Assembly (NCBI RefSeq): GCF_001684955.1 | Contig: NZ_MAYF01000356.1 | Span: 18,406 to 82,405 of the forward strand | Length of the DNA stretch: 64,000 nucleotides | Direction of reading: 5' to 3' | Source: Chryseobacterium contaminans | GTDB taxonomy: Bacteria; Bacteroidota; Bacteroidia; Flavobacteriales; Weeksellaceae | Part shown: positions 19,523 through 28,192 of the stretch, piece after piece | Layout of the letters: each line of letters starts with the position of its first letter | Position numbering within the stretch: the first letter of the stretch is position 1 | Made by a program: the position numbers and the translations under genes | The notes under the pieces: model-generated | The model's input: only the letters and a program-made list of their open reading frames with translations | What the model was told of the DNA's origin: nothing | The model's database searches: none

Positions 19523-21040
19523 TTAGTTTCTTCCTTTAACTTCAACAATTTCTTCCTGAAGTCTTTTCCGTATGTCTATTTTGGCGCCTTCAAAACTGAA
19601 AATCGTAGTGCCTTTTTCCCTGGCATACGGATTGGTAACAGAATCAGCTATTATAGCATGTTCAAAAAAAACACCTGTCTCTTTAAGTTCATCTTCAGGG
19701 CGGTTTTTAATTCTGATCAGGTTCTTATATTTCTTACTTAAATCAAACCAATTGATATAATCTGCATTGAATGAAACGGCTTTTATTCCTTTTTTTGAAT
19801 AATAATTAATAGCCCCGGCTTGTCCATAGTTATCACAAAGCACCAAAGTATTTCCGGATTTTGATAACCTGGAATATTCTTTATCAACTTTATGTGCAAG
19901 CTCTTTCCAGCCCAACATATCTGCGAAATCCTGAGGTAAGGGATGATCTTTACCGTCTTCCCAACGCAGAAGCCCGAATTTCTTATAAGCTTCAGTATTT
20001 TTTATTATAGATTCCGGACTTTTATTAGGAAAGGCTAGATTATATACAGGTACAAACAGAAGTAAAGGGAGTAAGATACAGACAGGCTTAAGAAACCTTT
20101 CCCATCCGCGTTCTAAAATATTCTCAAGATAAACAGATCCGAAGCCTATATAAATAGGATAAATACTTATAGCATAATAATCCTTGGCTCTAAAAAATAA
20201 AAATAATGATATGGTGATAACATACCCAAAAAAGAAAAAACGGAGCTTTTCAAAAGGATTGTAAAACAATAAGGCATAAAAACCAAAAGCAATAACAAAG
20301 GTTACTCCCATGAAGAATAAAAACTGGGATTTTAAAAAATCAAATCTATTAACATTTACCAGTTGCGTTTCGGAAAGTTCTTTCATGTGATGAATTACAG
20401 GCAAGCCATGCTGATATTGCCAGATGAGATTGGGAAGAATAATCAGTAAAGCTAAAATTGCAGATCCATACACATGAGGGTTTGTAAAAATCCTTCTTTG
20501 CTTGGTTATTAAAAGCGCTGGAATAAATCCTGATGCAAGAAAAGCAATATTATATTTATTCAGAATACCAATTCCGAAGATAATTCCGCCCCAATACAAC
20601 CATTTTGCTTTTTCGGTGTTTACATATTGTATCAGGATATAGAAGAAGGAAGTCCATAAAAGAACATCCAGTGAATTGGGCTGATAAAGCATATTCAGCC
20701 GAAGTAATGAAGAAAACAATAATCCTAACGAAGCAAGAACAGAGGCAAAAAGACCACCTTTTAATTCTTCAATGGCTTTCCAGACAACAACTATTGTTAA
20801 CGCACCAAATAACGCAGGAAAAAACCTTATCCAAAATACCGAATCCCCGAGTATCTTTATCAACCATGATATCCATGAACTAACAGGAGGAACGGAAAGA
20901 TAGCCCCAGGCAAGATGACTTCCCTGATCCAAATGCAAGTACTCATCCCGCTGCAGATCATATTCAGGACTTACCAAAATATATTGCAGAACAAATTTCA
21001 CAATGATAAAAAGGATCAGGATCAGATAGCTTTTTTTCAT
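19523..21040 (-). CDS. GT39-family membrane glycosyltransferase (ArnT/PMT-like)
   Basis: About 505 residues with a polytopic N-terminal membrane region of about ten helices. The first periplasmic loop has YDLQRDEYLHLDQG, where the acidic pair fits the catalytic Asp/Glu of C-type glycosyltransferases that use lipid-phosphate sugars. A C-terminal soluble periplasmic domain of about 130 residues follows. I start at the internal Met at 21040 (MKKSYLILILF), because the extra 30 N-terminal residues of the open frame are poorly coded. Donor and acceptor are unknown. It appears to be a single gene bounded by terminators. Confidence 0.82.
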   Translation of the reverse strand: MKKSYLILILFIIVKFVLQYILVSPEYDLQRDEYLHLDQGSHLAWGYLSVPPVSSWISWLIKILGDSVFWIRFFPALFGALTIVVVWKAIEELKGGLFASVLASLGLLFSSLLRLNMLYQPNSLDVLLWTSFFYILIQYVNTEKAKWLYWGGIIFGIGILNKYNIAFLASGFIPALLITKQRRIFTNPHVYGSAILALLIILPNLIWQYQHGLPVIHHMKELSETQLVNVNRFDFLKSQFLFFMGVTFVIAFGFYALLFYNPFEKLRFFFFGYVITISLFLFFRAKDYYAISIYPIYIGFGSVYLENILERGWERFLKPVCILLPLLLFVPVYNLAFPNKSPESIIKNTEAYKKFGLLRWEDGKDHPLPQDFADMLGWKELAHKVDKEYSRLSKSGNTLVLCDNYGQAGAINYYSKKGIKAVSFNADYINWFDLSKKYKNLIRIKNRPEDELKETGVFFEHAIIADSVTNPYAREKGTTIFSFEGAKIDIRKRLQEEIVEVKGRN

Positions 21041-21134
21041 GATTATAATTTTATAATTGAAAGATAAATATAGGAAGATGAAAGTTATTTTTATCCATAT
21101 TACTGAAAACCATACTAATATAATCTTCAAATAA

Positions 21135-21167
21135 AATAAAAAATCCCGGAGAAGCTTTCTCCGGGAC
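21135..21167 (-). terminator. Terminator of the efflux operon
   Basis: A GC-rich perfect stem TCCCGGAGAA / TTCTCCGGGA with a three-base loop, followed on the minus strand by a run of T. It lies 33 bases after the HlyD-family gene, the last gene of the operon. Confidence 0.88.
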
Positions 21168-21199
21168 CTAACAGTTTAAAAATTTATAGTGTCAGTTTA

Positions 21200-22411
21200 T
21201 TATTTTGCCTTTGCTTTTTCTTTTAATTCTTCTTTATCTTTATCAGAAGGATTCCACACTTTCACTTCAGAGTCTTTTGTAATGTTGGATCCTGGAAGAA
21301 TCTGAACATTGATTCCGTCGCTGGCTCCAAGTTTTACATATACTTTCTTAAATTTCCCGTCTGGCTGCTTCACTTCTACAAAAGGAACATCTTTTCCCTG
21401 TTTCTTTTCATACTGAACTAAAGATTCATCCAGTAATAAGGCATTTTTCTGAGAGCTTAGTACAATTTCTCCGTTAGCAGAGAATCCGGCTCTGATATAT
21501 TCATTATTAGGATTTTCCACATTTCCTTCTACCGGAAATTTGATGGTTCCTGCATTATCTTTCCCTTTAGGAGCAATCATAGTCAGCTTTCCAGGAAAAG
21601 TTTTATTCTGTAGGGCACCGATAACAATATTCATATCCATCCCTTGTTTCAGTTTTCCTGCCTGCGCTTCATCAATTTCTCCCTTGAAGATCAGGGAATT
21701 TAAATCCGCTACTGAACAGATTGTTGTTCCCGCATTAAAGTTATTCGCTTCAATTACCTGGCTTCCTAATTTTACAGGAACTTCAAGCACTGTTCCTGAT
21801 GCTTTGGAACGAATTTGTGTGGTAGCCAAACCTTGCCCCTGAAGCTCAGGAGTAGCTCCGGTTTTCGCGATCTGTAATCTTTTTTGCGCGGTATTCAATT
21901 GCTGCTGAGCATTTTTTAGAGTTTGCTGCTGAGAGAATAACTGCTGCTGAGCATTAAGAAATTCCTGTTTGGAAGCCACTCCCTGCTTATACAGCTTATC
22001 CTGCATATCAAACTGCTTCTGCATATTTCCAACATTCATTTGTGCATTACTGATCTGAATTTGCGCATTCTGAACTTCCTGCTGGGCGGCATTCACCTCA
22101 GAGATACTTGGTACAATTTTCACGGTAGCAATAAGCTGCCCTACTTCTACCCGGTCTCCTTCCTTCACTAAAATTTTATCGATAATCCCTGTAATGTTAG
22201 GTTTGATTTCAATTTCTTCCTTTGGAACAATTTTTCCGGTGGCCATTACCTTATCATCCATATTCTGAATGCTAGGTTTACGGGTAAGGAATGCCTCGCT
22301 TTCTTTGGAGTTCGATTTTATAAGATAACCAATCCCTGAGAACAATGCCACTGCAAATAAAAGCCCCAACACTATATAAATGGCTTTTTTCCAAGTGAAT
22401 TTCTTTTTCAT
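21200..22411 (-). CDS. HlyD/MacA-type periplasmic adaptor of an ABC efflux system
   Basis: A 403-residue membrane fusion protein. One N-terminal transmembrane helix (about residues 10-30) is followed by a lipoyl-like half (GIIDKILVKEGDRVEVGQLIATV), a long Gln/Asn-rich alpha-helical hairpin (about residues 105-180, with NAQIQISNAQMNVGNMQKQ), the second lipoyl half and beta-barrel domains. It links the inner-membrane ABC permeases encoded just upstream to an outer-membrane TolC-like channel, which is not encoded nearby. The C-terminus is Lys/Glu-rich. It is the last gene of the efflux operon. Confidence 0.9.
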   Translation of the reverse strand: MKKKFTWKKAIYIVLGLLFAVALFSGIGYLIKSNSKESEAFLTRKPSIQNMDDKVMATGKIVPKEEIEIKPNITGIIDKILVKEGDRVEVGQLIATVKIVPSISEVNAAQQEVQNAQIQISNAQMNVGNMQKQFDMQDKLYKQGVASKQEFLNAQQQLFSQQQTLKNAQQQLNTAQKRLQIAKTGATPELQGQGLATTQIRSKASGTVLEVPVKLGSQVIEANNFNAGTTICSVADLNSLIFKGEIDEAQAGKLKQGMDMNIVIGALQNKTFPGKLTMIAPKGKDNAGTIKFPVEGNVENPNNEYIRAGFSANGEIVLSSQKNALLLDESLVQYEKKQGKDVPFVEVKQPDGKFKKVYVKLGASDGINVQILPGSNITKDSEVKVWNPSDKDKEELKEKAKAK

Positions 22412-22533
22412 ATGTATAGTTTATTTTTTTAATTAAAGGATTGAAAGATTTAAAAATTTAAAAAAGATGAATACCATATAGCTACTGATCATTTTTTATT
22501 TTCAAATTTTCAAATTATATCATTTTCAAATTA

Positions 22534-23805
22534 TTATTCTGTTCTTAATGCTTCAATTGGCTTAATTTTCACAGCTCTCTGCGCAGGAATCATTCCTATA
22601 ATCAATCCTAAAACAACCATTACTGCCATGGCTGCAAATACGTTTCCGTAATTCACTGTAGGGTTATAGAAAGGAAACGAGTCCTGCCCCTGGGTGGCTA
22701 TATTTAAAATCATCAGCACAAAAATCCCAAACATAAACCCTAAAAGTCCTGATGAGAGTGTAATCACTACACTTTCCAGCAAGATCTGATTTCTTACTTC
22801 TGCCGGTTTTGCGCCCAATGCTCTTCTGATTCCTATTTCCTTGGTTCTTTCTTTTACCGTAATCAAGAGAATGTTGGAAATGGCAATAACCCCAGCAAGA
22901 ATAGTTAATGTACCTACAATGATGGTTAAAAGCTGCATTCCGGTGAGGAAACCAGTCAGTTTTTTAAACTCTTTCCCCAGGTTGAAACTTCCAAAGGCAT
23001 TGGTATCTTCGGGAGAAATTTTATTTTTTGCTTTTAATACCTGTTTTACTTCTTCTTCCACTCCGTTAACGTTAGCATTGGGCTTGCTTACAATAGCAAA
23101 CAGATCAATCTGCTCTCCTGCATTATACATTTTAGTATAGGTAGATAGTGGAATAAAGGCTGTTTGGTCATTCTCAAAACCTCCACCTTTCTTTACTCTG
23201 AAAACACCAATTACATTGAAGAATATGCCTTTTATATTGATAGACTGCCCTATCGGATTCTCTTTTTTCTTGGAATCAAAAAGATTTTTGTAGATTTCTT
23301 CTCCTATAACTACTACATTTTTATTTCCGGAAACGTCGGCATCATTGATGTAACGCCCGAAAATAAGTTTCTTTTCTGAAATTTTATTTCCTACTGCATA
23401 ATCTCCTGTCAAAGAATAAGTAGCACTTTTCCCGTTTCTTGATATGGATTCTCCCGGTGTTCCTGTAAAGCTCCCTCTTGCATTCTGGGGTGATATATAA
23501 TCTACATCCACCACTTTTCTTTTGAGCATTTCCATATCTGATAAGTTCAAATGAACTTCTCTTCCTTTAGGAAATCCCTCATAAGGAATAGATGTCTTTT
23601 GTGCCCACAGGAAAATAGAGTTGGTAGCAAATCCGGAAAACAATTTATCAAACCCATTCTCCATACCTTTTGCAGCGCCAAGAAGGCTTACATACAAAAA
23701 CATCCCCCATCCTACTCCAATCATGGTAAGGAATGTGCGGAGTTTATTATTCCTCAATGAATAATAAATTTCCTGCCAAGTATCTTTTTTAAATATGATA
23801 TTCAC
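22534..23805 (-). CDS. MacB-type ABC transporter permease (second copy)
   Basis: A 423-residue permease with the MacB layout: TM helix 1 near residues 20-45 (NKLRTFLTMIGVGWGMFLYV), a large periplasmic domain of about 230 residues, then three C-terminal TM helices with the FtsX-like motif VKERTKEIGIRRALGAKPAEV. The protein ends with IKPIEALRTE, as its neighbour does. No ATPase domain is fused; the ATPase is the separate gene at 25652-26341. It differs clearly from the neighbouring permease in the periplasmic domain. Confidence 0.92.
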   Translation of the reverse strand: MNIIFKKDTWQEIYYSLRNNKLRTFLTMIGVGWGMFLYVSLLGAAKGMENGFDKLFSGFATNSIFLWAQKTSIPYEGFPKGREVHLNLSDMEMLKRKVVDVDYISPQNARGSFTGTPGESISRNGKSATYSLTGDYAVGNKISEKKLIFGRYINDADVSGNKNVVVIGEEIYKNLFDSKKKENPIGQSINIKGIFFNVIGVFRVKKGGGFENDQTAFIPLSTYTKMYNAGEQIDLFAIVSKPNANVNGVEEEVKQVLKAKNKISPEDTNAFGSFNLGKEFKKLTGFLTGMQLLTIIVGTLTILAGVIAISNILLITVKERTKEIGIRRALGAKPAEVRNQILLESVVITLSSGLLGFMFGIFVLMILNIATQGQDSFPFYNPTVNYGNVFAAMAVMVVLGLIIGMIPAQRAVKIKPIEALRTE

Positions 23806-23855
23806 CTTTCTGAATTATGAGTTATTAGATTATTTTTTAATTTATATTTTTCTGC

Positions 23856-25088
23856 TTACTCCGTTCTCAATGCCTCAATCGGTTTAATTTTTGAAGCTCT
23901 GTACGCCGGGACAAATCCTGCAATCAGCCCGGAACAAACTAATGCAATAAATGCCATAAAGATAGATCCCCAGCCTACGCTTGGATCTTTGATGAAAAAC
24001 TCTTCAAGGCTGTCACCAATCAGGCTTAACGTTAAAACTCCGATTCCTATTCCTACAAATCCTGAGACCACTGTAATTACAACACTTTCCTGAACAATCA
24101 GAGCAACAATTCCTGCCGGTTTGGCTCCAATAGCTTTTCGTACTCCAATTTCTTTGGTTCTTTCTTTCACAATATACACCATGATATTACTGATCCCAAT
24201 AATCCCTGCCAGTAATGTTCCTAATCCAATAAACCCTACAATGGCTGTTAATACTGCCATAAAAGTGAAGGTATCATTCATATTTTTGGCATTATTCCAT
24301 ACACGAACTCCGTTTTCGTCATCAGGAGAGACATTTTTTCTTGCTTTTAGCTTATCTTTTAGTTCGTCTCCATATTTGATAGCATCCTGAGGATTAAGGA
24401 GCTTATCATTATAGGCTATATAAATCGTGTTTACAGTATCCGATCCTTTTTTCATCTGCTGAAGAGTGGTAATTGGTACTGTAATATGTCTTTCATCCCT
24501 GTCCCCACCATCATCTGAAAACACTCCTACCACTTTAAACATGGTTCCATTAATATCCAGCTCTTTACCTATGGAACCTCCGTTTTTAATAAGGTCTCTC
24601 TGAACCATTCTTCCGATAACGGCTACATTCTGCTTCTTGGTGAGATCAAAGGAGTTGATGTAACGTCCTTCAACAAGTTTTCTGTTCTCAATAACCTGTT
24701 CTCCCGGCTCTGCACCATGAACCTGGTACAACCCACTTTCTTTTCCGTATTTCACCATTAAATTGGTGGCATATCGTGGGCTGGCTGCTCCTACTTTTTC
24801 TTTATCTGTATTGACAAGAAAATCGTAGTCATCATTATTCATACTTACACTTCTGTCAGACTGCAATCCTTTATAGGCTAAGGTTGTTTTTCCTGTATAA
24901 ATGGTAATAAGGTTTTTAGCATCTCCTGCAAACCCTTCTGAGAAAGCATTCTGTAACCCTTTCCCAATTCCAAAAAGTACGATGAATATAAACAGTCCTA
25001 AGGCTACCGTAAATCCTGAAAGTACCGTCCGAAGCACATTACTCCGGATAGAACTGAATATTTCCTGCCAACGATCTAGGTCAAACAT
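23856..25088 (-). CDS. MacB-type ABC transporter permease (first copy)
   Basis: A 410-residue permease with the same layout as the next gene: N-terminal TM helix (SNVLRTVLSGFTVALGLFIF), periplasmic MacB_PCD domain, and three C-terminal helices with VKERTKEIGVRKAIGAKPAGI, the coupling-helix region contacting the ATPase. The C-terminus is IKPIEALRTE. Two non-identical permeases in tandem suggest a heterodimeric transporter core. The gap to the ATPase gene upstream is unusually long for this operon and holds a broken four-helix-bundle gene. Confidence 0.92.
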   Translation of the reverse strand: MFDLDRWQEIFSSIRSNVLRTVLSGFTVALGLFIFIVLFGIGKGLQNAFSEGFAGDAKNLITIYTGKTTLAYKGLQSDRSVSMNNDDYDFLVNTDKEKVGAASPRYATNLMVKYGKESGLYQVHGAEPGEQVIENRKLVEGRYINSFDLTKKQNVAVIGRMVQRDLIKNGGSIGKELDINGTMFKVVGVFSDDGGDRDERHITVPITTLQQMKKGSDTVNTIYIAYNDKLLNPQDAIKYGDELKDKLKARKNVSPDDENGVRVWNNAKNMNDTFTFMAVLTAIVGFIGLGTLLAGIIGISNIMVYIVKERTKEIGVRKAIGAKPAGIVALIVQESVVITVVSGFVGIGIGVLTLSLIGDSLEEFFIKDPSVGWGSIFMAFIALVCSGLIAGFVPAYRASKIKPIEALRTE

Positions 25089-25130
25089 AGTTTTTATTTT
25101 TTACGATGTAAAAAGTCAATGAGCTGCGCT

Positions 25131-25153
25131 GTCAATTTTCTTCGAAGTCAATT
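25131..25153. repeat. Palindromic CTTCG-type repeat, left of the four-helix-bundle pseudogene
   Basis: GTCAATTTTCTTCGAAGTCA-type sequence with an imperfect dyad centred on TTCGAA. It aligns with the reverse complement of the repeat at 25607-25635 with only single-base gaps. Confidence 0.55.
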
Positions 25154-25215
25154 AATATATTGTCAATTTCTTCTAGGTTAATTTCAAATACAGAACGTTA
25201 TTACTTTTCACGTAT

Positions 25216-25571
25216 CTAATCTTTTTCCAACATTTTGCTTAATAAGATAAATGTGGTCTTAATTAAGTTTTCAATTTTTATTAATTCTTCTCTTCTGATA
25301 TAATCACTTTCTATCACTATATCAAAACAAGCATCAAGTTCAATAACGGAACCTCGTGCAATTTCAAAATATCTTTTTCTTTCTAACTCGGATTTCCTTG
25401 AACAACCTTCAGTAATATTCAATATCACAGAAGTGGAAGCTCTCCGTATTTGATCTATTATATTAAACCGTTCACAATCCGAATTCTGGGTAGAATTTTA
25501 TAACATTCAATTCTTAATTCTCTCGCTGATTTATAAACATCAAGTTTATAATGGTTCAGATTTAAAAACAT
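25216..25571 (-). pseudogene. Four-helix-bundle protein (S23/IVS-type), frameshifted
   Basis: Reading from the Met at 25571, the frame gives FLNLNHYKLDVYKSARELRI and then runs into NGLI and stop codons. The C-terminal half continues in another frame as NSDCERFNIIDQIRRAS and on through ITEGCSRKSELERKRYFE to 25216. Both parts match the ~119-residue four-helix-bundle family related to proteins encoded in 23S rRNA intervening sequences. The span of 356 bases is one short of 119 codons, so a single lost base near 25490-25510 explains the break. A 70-codon remnant frame (25216-25428) stays open. It sits inside the efflux operon between the ATPase and permease genes, flanked by palindromic repeats. 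Confidence 0.75.
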
Positions 25572-25606
25572 CTTTTATTTTTTCAAATTCATTTGTGTTG
25601 TTGTCT

Positions 25607-25635
25607 GTCAAATTCACTTACGAAGCAAAATTGAC
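25607..25635. repeat. Palindromic CTTCG-type repeat, right of the four-helix-bundle pseudogene
   Basis: An imperfect palindrome running from GTCAAATTCACTTACGAAG to AATTGAC. The same core (CACTTnCGAAGCAAAATT) recurs at 56297-56321. Confidence 0.6.
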
Positions 25636-25651
25636 GATTCACGATTGACTT

Positions 25652-26341
25652 TTACAGTACAATCTGCTTTATAAACTCATCACTTTCAATGATACCATCT
25701 TTCAGTACTACATTTCTTTTGGTTTGTGCAGCTACGTCCGGTTCGTGGGTTACCACAATGATTGTTTTTCCTTCATTGTTGATATCCTGAAGAAGCTTCA
25801 TAATATCATGGGTAGTCTTTGAATCCAATGCTCCGGTAGGCTCATCCGCCAAAACTACTTTAGGATTTGTAATAAGAGCTCTTGCAATGGCTACTCTTTG
25901 CTTCTGTCCCCCTGAAAGTTCATTCGGAAGGTGGTTTGCCCATTGCGCAAGCCCTACTTTTTCAAGGTATTCCAAAGCTTTCTGATTACGTTCCTTTCTG
26001 GGTACATTCTGGTAATATAATGGAAGGGCTACATTTTCAAGCGCTGTTTTATAACTGATAAGGTTAAAAGACTGGAAAATAAATCCTAAAAACTTACTTC
26101 TGTATTCTGCCGCTTTTACTTCTGATAAATGTTCAATAGGAACACCATCCAGTTCATAGGTTCCTGAATCTTTTTCATCCAGAATACCAATAATGTTAAG
26201 AAGGGTAGATTTTCCGGAACCGGAGCTTCCCATGATGGAAACAAACTCTCCTTCTGAAATATTCAGATTGATTCCCTTCAAAACATGAAGTTTGCTTTTT
26301 CCTGTATCGTATGACTTATGTAAATCCTGAATTACTAACAT
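25652..26341 (-). CDS. ABC transporter ATP-binding protein (MacB/LolD type)
   Basis: A 229-residue nucleotide-binding subunit with Walker A GSSGSGKST, Q-loop FIFQSFNLI, signature LSGGQKQRVAIARAL, Walker B VVLADEPTGALDS and the switch histidine in VVTHEP. It belongs to the MacB/LolD/FtsE cluster, which drives mechanotransmission rather than classical substrate translocation. It is the first gene of the efflux operon and powers the two MacB-like permeases downstream. Proximity points to export of a small molecule, antibiotic or lipopeptide; the substrate is unknown. Confidence 0.94.
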   Translation of the reverse strand: MLVIQDLHKSYDTGKSKLHVLKGINLNISEGEFVSIMGSSGSGKSTLLNIIGILDEKDSGTYELDGVPIEHLSEVKAAEYRSKFLGFIFQSFNLISYKTALENVALPLYYQNVPRKERNQKALEYLEKVGLAQWANHLPNELSGGQKQRVAIARALITNPKVVLADEPTGALDSKTTHDIMKLLQDINNEGKTIIVVTHEPDVAAQTKRNVVLKDGIIESDEFIKQIVL

Positions 26342-26549
26342 TAAGTGATGTATGTTTTATACCCAATAAGTAGATGATATTTTGAAATTGTTACAAGAAT
26401 GAAAATTTATTCAAATATTTTTTTGTTTAACTGTTTAATCCTTTATTTAAAGTAATTTATTGAATTTTGTTTAACTGTAACTTGAGTTTTCCATGGATTT
26501 ATCCCCTGTATCCCCTTCCAGCCTATTATTCGAGCCTGTTTCATGTAAA

Positions 26550-26558
26550 TGTGGAAAA
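26550..26558 (-). promoter_or_regulatory. DnaA-box-like site 1 upstream of nrdB
   Basis: The minus strand reads TTTTCCACA, a relaxed match (TTWTNCACA) to the DnaA box. Confidence 0.4.
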
Positions 26559-26661
26559 CTTTTACAGCTAAAAGTCAGCCTATTAGTATTTACCTCTTTC
26601 AAAATCAGTTCTTTTTTTCGAACTTTGTCATTAGATTCTGGTCAGAAAAGAAAACTTATAA

Positions 26662-26670
26662 TGTGAATAA
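26662..26670 (-). promoter_or_regulatory. DnaA-box-like site 2 upstream of nrdB
   Basis: The minus strand reads TTATTCACA, an exact match to the DnaA consensus TTATNCACA. Confidence 0.45.
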
Positions 26671-26720
26671 CTCAAATTCACAACCACCACAAAAACAAAA
26701 AGTTACATACCTTCTGAACA

Positions 26721-26729
26721 TTATCCACA
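26721..26729 (+). promoter_or_regulatory. DnaA-box-like site 3 upstream of nrdB
   Basis: TTATCCACA on the plus strand, identical to the strong E. coli DnaA box, 36 bases before the nrdB start. Confidence 0.5.
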
Positions 26730-26764
26730 GAGATCTGAATTATTTAATTATAAAGATATTTAAT

Positions 26765-27739
26765 ATGGGAATTTTTGATAAGAGAGTAAGCTATAAGCCA
26801 TTTGAATACCCGGAGGTTCTTCAATTTGTAGAAGCCATCAACAAATCGTTCTGGGTACATTCGGAAGTGGACTTTACTGCAGATGTACAAGATTTTCATT
26901 CGCAGTTGGAACCGCATGAAAAGAATGCTGTGAAAAATGCGCTTTTAGCCATTGCACAGATTGAGGTGTCTGTAAAGACATTCTGGGGGAATTTATACAA
27001 CCACCTTCCGAAACCGGAATTCAATGGACTAGGATCTACTTTCGCAGAATGTGAGTTTCGTCATTCTGAAGCATATTCCCGTTTATTAGAGGTTTTAGGA
27101 TATAACGATGAATTCCTTAATGTCATTGAAATTCCAGCAGTAAAAGGTAGAATTGAGTTCCTTGGTAATGCTTTAAAACATGCCAATTCTGCTACTCCTA
27201 AAGAATATGTTTCTGCATTATTGCTATTCAGTATCTTGGTAGAAAACGTTTCTCTTTTCTCTCAGTTTGCCATCATCCTTTCTTTCACAAGATTCAAAGG
27301 ATTCATGAAAAATGTTTCCAATATCATTGCATGGACTTCTGTAGATGAGCAAATTCACGCTAATGCCGGAATCTACCTTATCAACAAAATCCGTGAAGAA
27401 CAACCAGACTTGTTAACAGACAGCGATATTGAAGATATTTACACCCTTGTTGACGAATCTATCGCAAGAGAAGGAGATATCCTTAGCTGGATCTTTGAAC
27501 TGGGTGAAATTGATAACGTATCTAAAGAAGATTTACTGAACTTCATGAAGTACCGTGTAGATGACAGTTTGAAGAAAATCAACATGAAAACAAGATATAA
27601 CATCACTCCGGAACAATACAGACCAATGGTATGGTTCGAAGAGGAAGTTTTCGCGAATTCATTAGATGATTTCTTTGCAAAAAGACCTGTAGATTACACG
27701 AAGCACGATAAGAGTATTACAGCAAACGATTTGTTCTAA
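26765..27739 (+). CDS. nrdB: Ribonucleoside-diphosphate reductase, beta (radical) subunit
   Basis: A 324-residue ferritin-like R2 protein. Metal ligands are visible as Glu97 and His100 in ECEFRHSEAY, Glu160 in ILVEN, and Glu195/His198 in VDEQIHA. Tyr104 lies at the position of the radical tyrosine (E-x2-H-x3-Y), so a tyrosyl-radical class I enzyme is expected. The frame is open for 72 more codons upstream, but that part is not coding-like and contains DnaA boxes, so I start at MGIFDKRVSY. No N-terminal ATP cone is present. It reduces NDPs to dNDPs together with nrdA, 0.45 kb downstream. Confidence 0.96.
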   Translation: MGIFDKRVSYKPFEYPEVLQFVEAINKSFWVHSEVDFTADVQDFHSQLEPHEKNAVKNALLAIAQIEVSVKTFWGNLYNHLPKPEFNGLGSTFAECEFRHSEAYSRLLEVLGYNDEFLNVIEIPAVKGRIEFLGNALKHANSATPKEYVSALLLFSILVENVSLFSQFAIILSFTRFKGFMKNVSNIIAWTSVDEQIHANAGIYLINKIREEQPDLLTDSDIEDIYTLVDESIAREGDILSWIFELGEIDNVSKEDLLNFMKYRVDDSLKKINMKTRYNITPEQYRPMVWFEEEVFANSLDDFFAKRPVDYTKHDKSITANDLF

Positions 27740-27846
27740 TGCAAAAACGCGAGCGAAGCGAGCGTCAAAGCACAAAGTATTAGAATCATACGATTTTCTA
27801 TGCTTCAAAAACAGAACAAACGTTGACTTAATAAACACAAATAAAT

Positions 27847-28137
27847 ATGATTAATGTAATCGTAAGCTATACCGTAAAACCTGAATTTGTTTCTGCAAAT
27901 AAAGCCAATGTTGAAAAGTTTCTGAATGATTTCAAAAATCTGGATCAGTCAACATTTGAATATAAGGTTTTTGTAAAGGAGGATGGCGTTACTTTTCTGC
28001 ATTATTCAAACTACATTAATGAGGAAGTTCAGCATGAAATTTTGAATATTCCATCTTTCAAGGAATTTCAGAGATTGAGAGACGAAAGTGGACTGAACAA
28101 CTCACACAAAGTAGAACTTTTACAGTCAATAATATAA
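27847..28137 (+). CDS. Antibiotic biosynthesis monooxygenase (ABM)-fold protein
   Basis: A 96-residue protein of ABM-like ferredoxin fold size and pattern: N-terminal strand INVIVSYTVKPEF, a helix (SANKANVEKFLNDF), then strands around FEYKVFVKEDGVTFLHYSNY and a final helix. ABM domains act as small quinol monooxygenases or heme-degrading enzymes, but many are of unknown function. The position between nrdB and nrdA on the same strand, with no terminator on either side, makes cotranscription with the reductase likely. A link to nucleotide reduction is only inferred. Confidence 0.7.
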   Translation: MINVIVSYTVKPEFVSANKANVEKFLNDFKNLDQSTFEYKVFVKEDGVTFLHYSNYINEEVQHEILNIPSFKEFQRLRDESGLNNSHKVELLQSII

Positions 28138-28145
28138 AAAAACAA

Positions 28146-28176
28146 AATTCCGGAGTGGGAATCTCATTCCGGAATT
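28146..28176 (+). other. Intercistronic hairpin upstream of nrdA
   Basis: A perfect stem AATTCCGGA / TCCGGAATT separated by 13 bases, lying 17 bases before the nrdA start. It has no T run on the plus strand, so it is not a terminator for the nrd transcript. It could be an RNA stability or processing element. Confidence 0.5.
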
Positions 28177-28192
28177 CGAAAATATAACATCT

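Noticed and set aside
26549..26764. 72-codon N-terminal extension of nrdB
   Set aside because: No ATP cone or other domain; contains DnaA boxes and starts far before the family's normal N-terminus.
27743..27846. GCGAGCGAAGCGAGCG palindrome after nrdB as a terminator
   Set aside because: No T run follows and the downstream genes appear cotranscribed; probably a repeat fragment, not strong enough to list.
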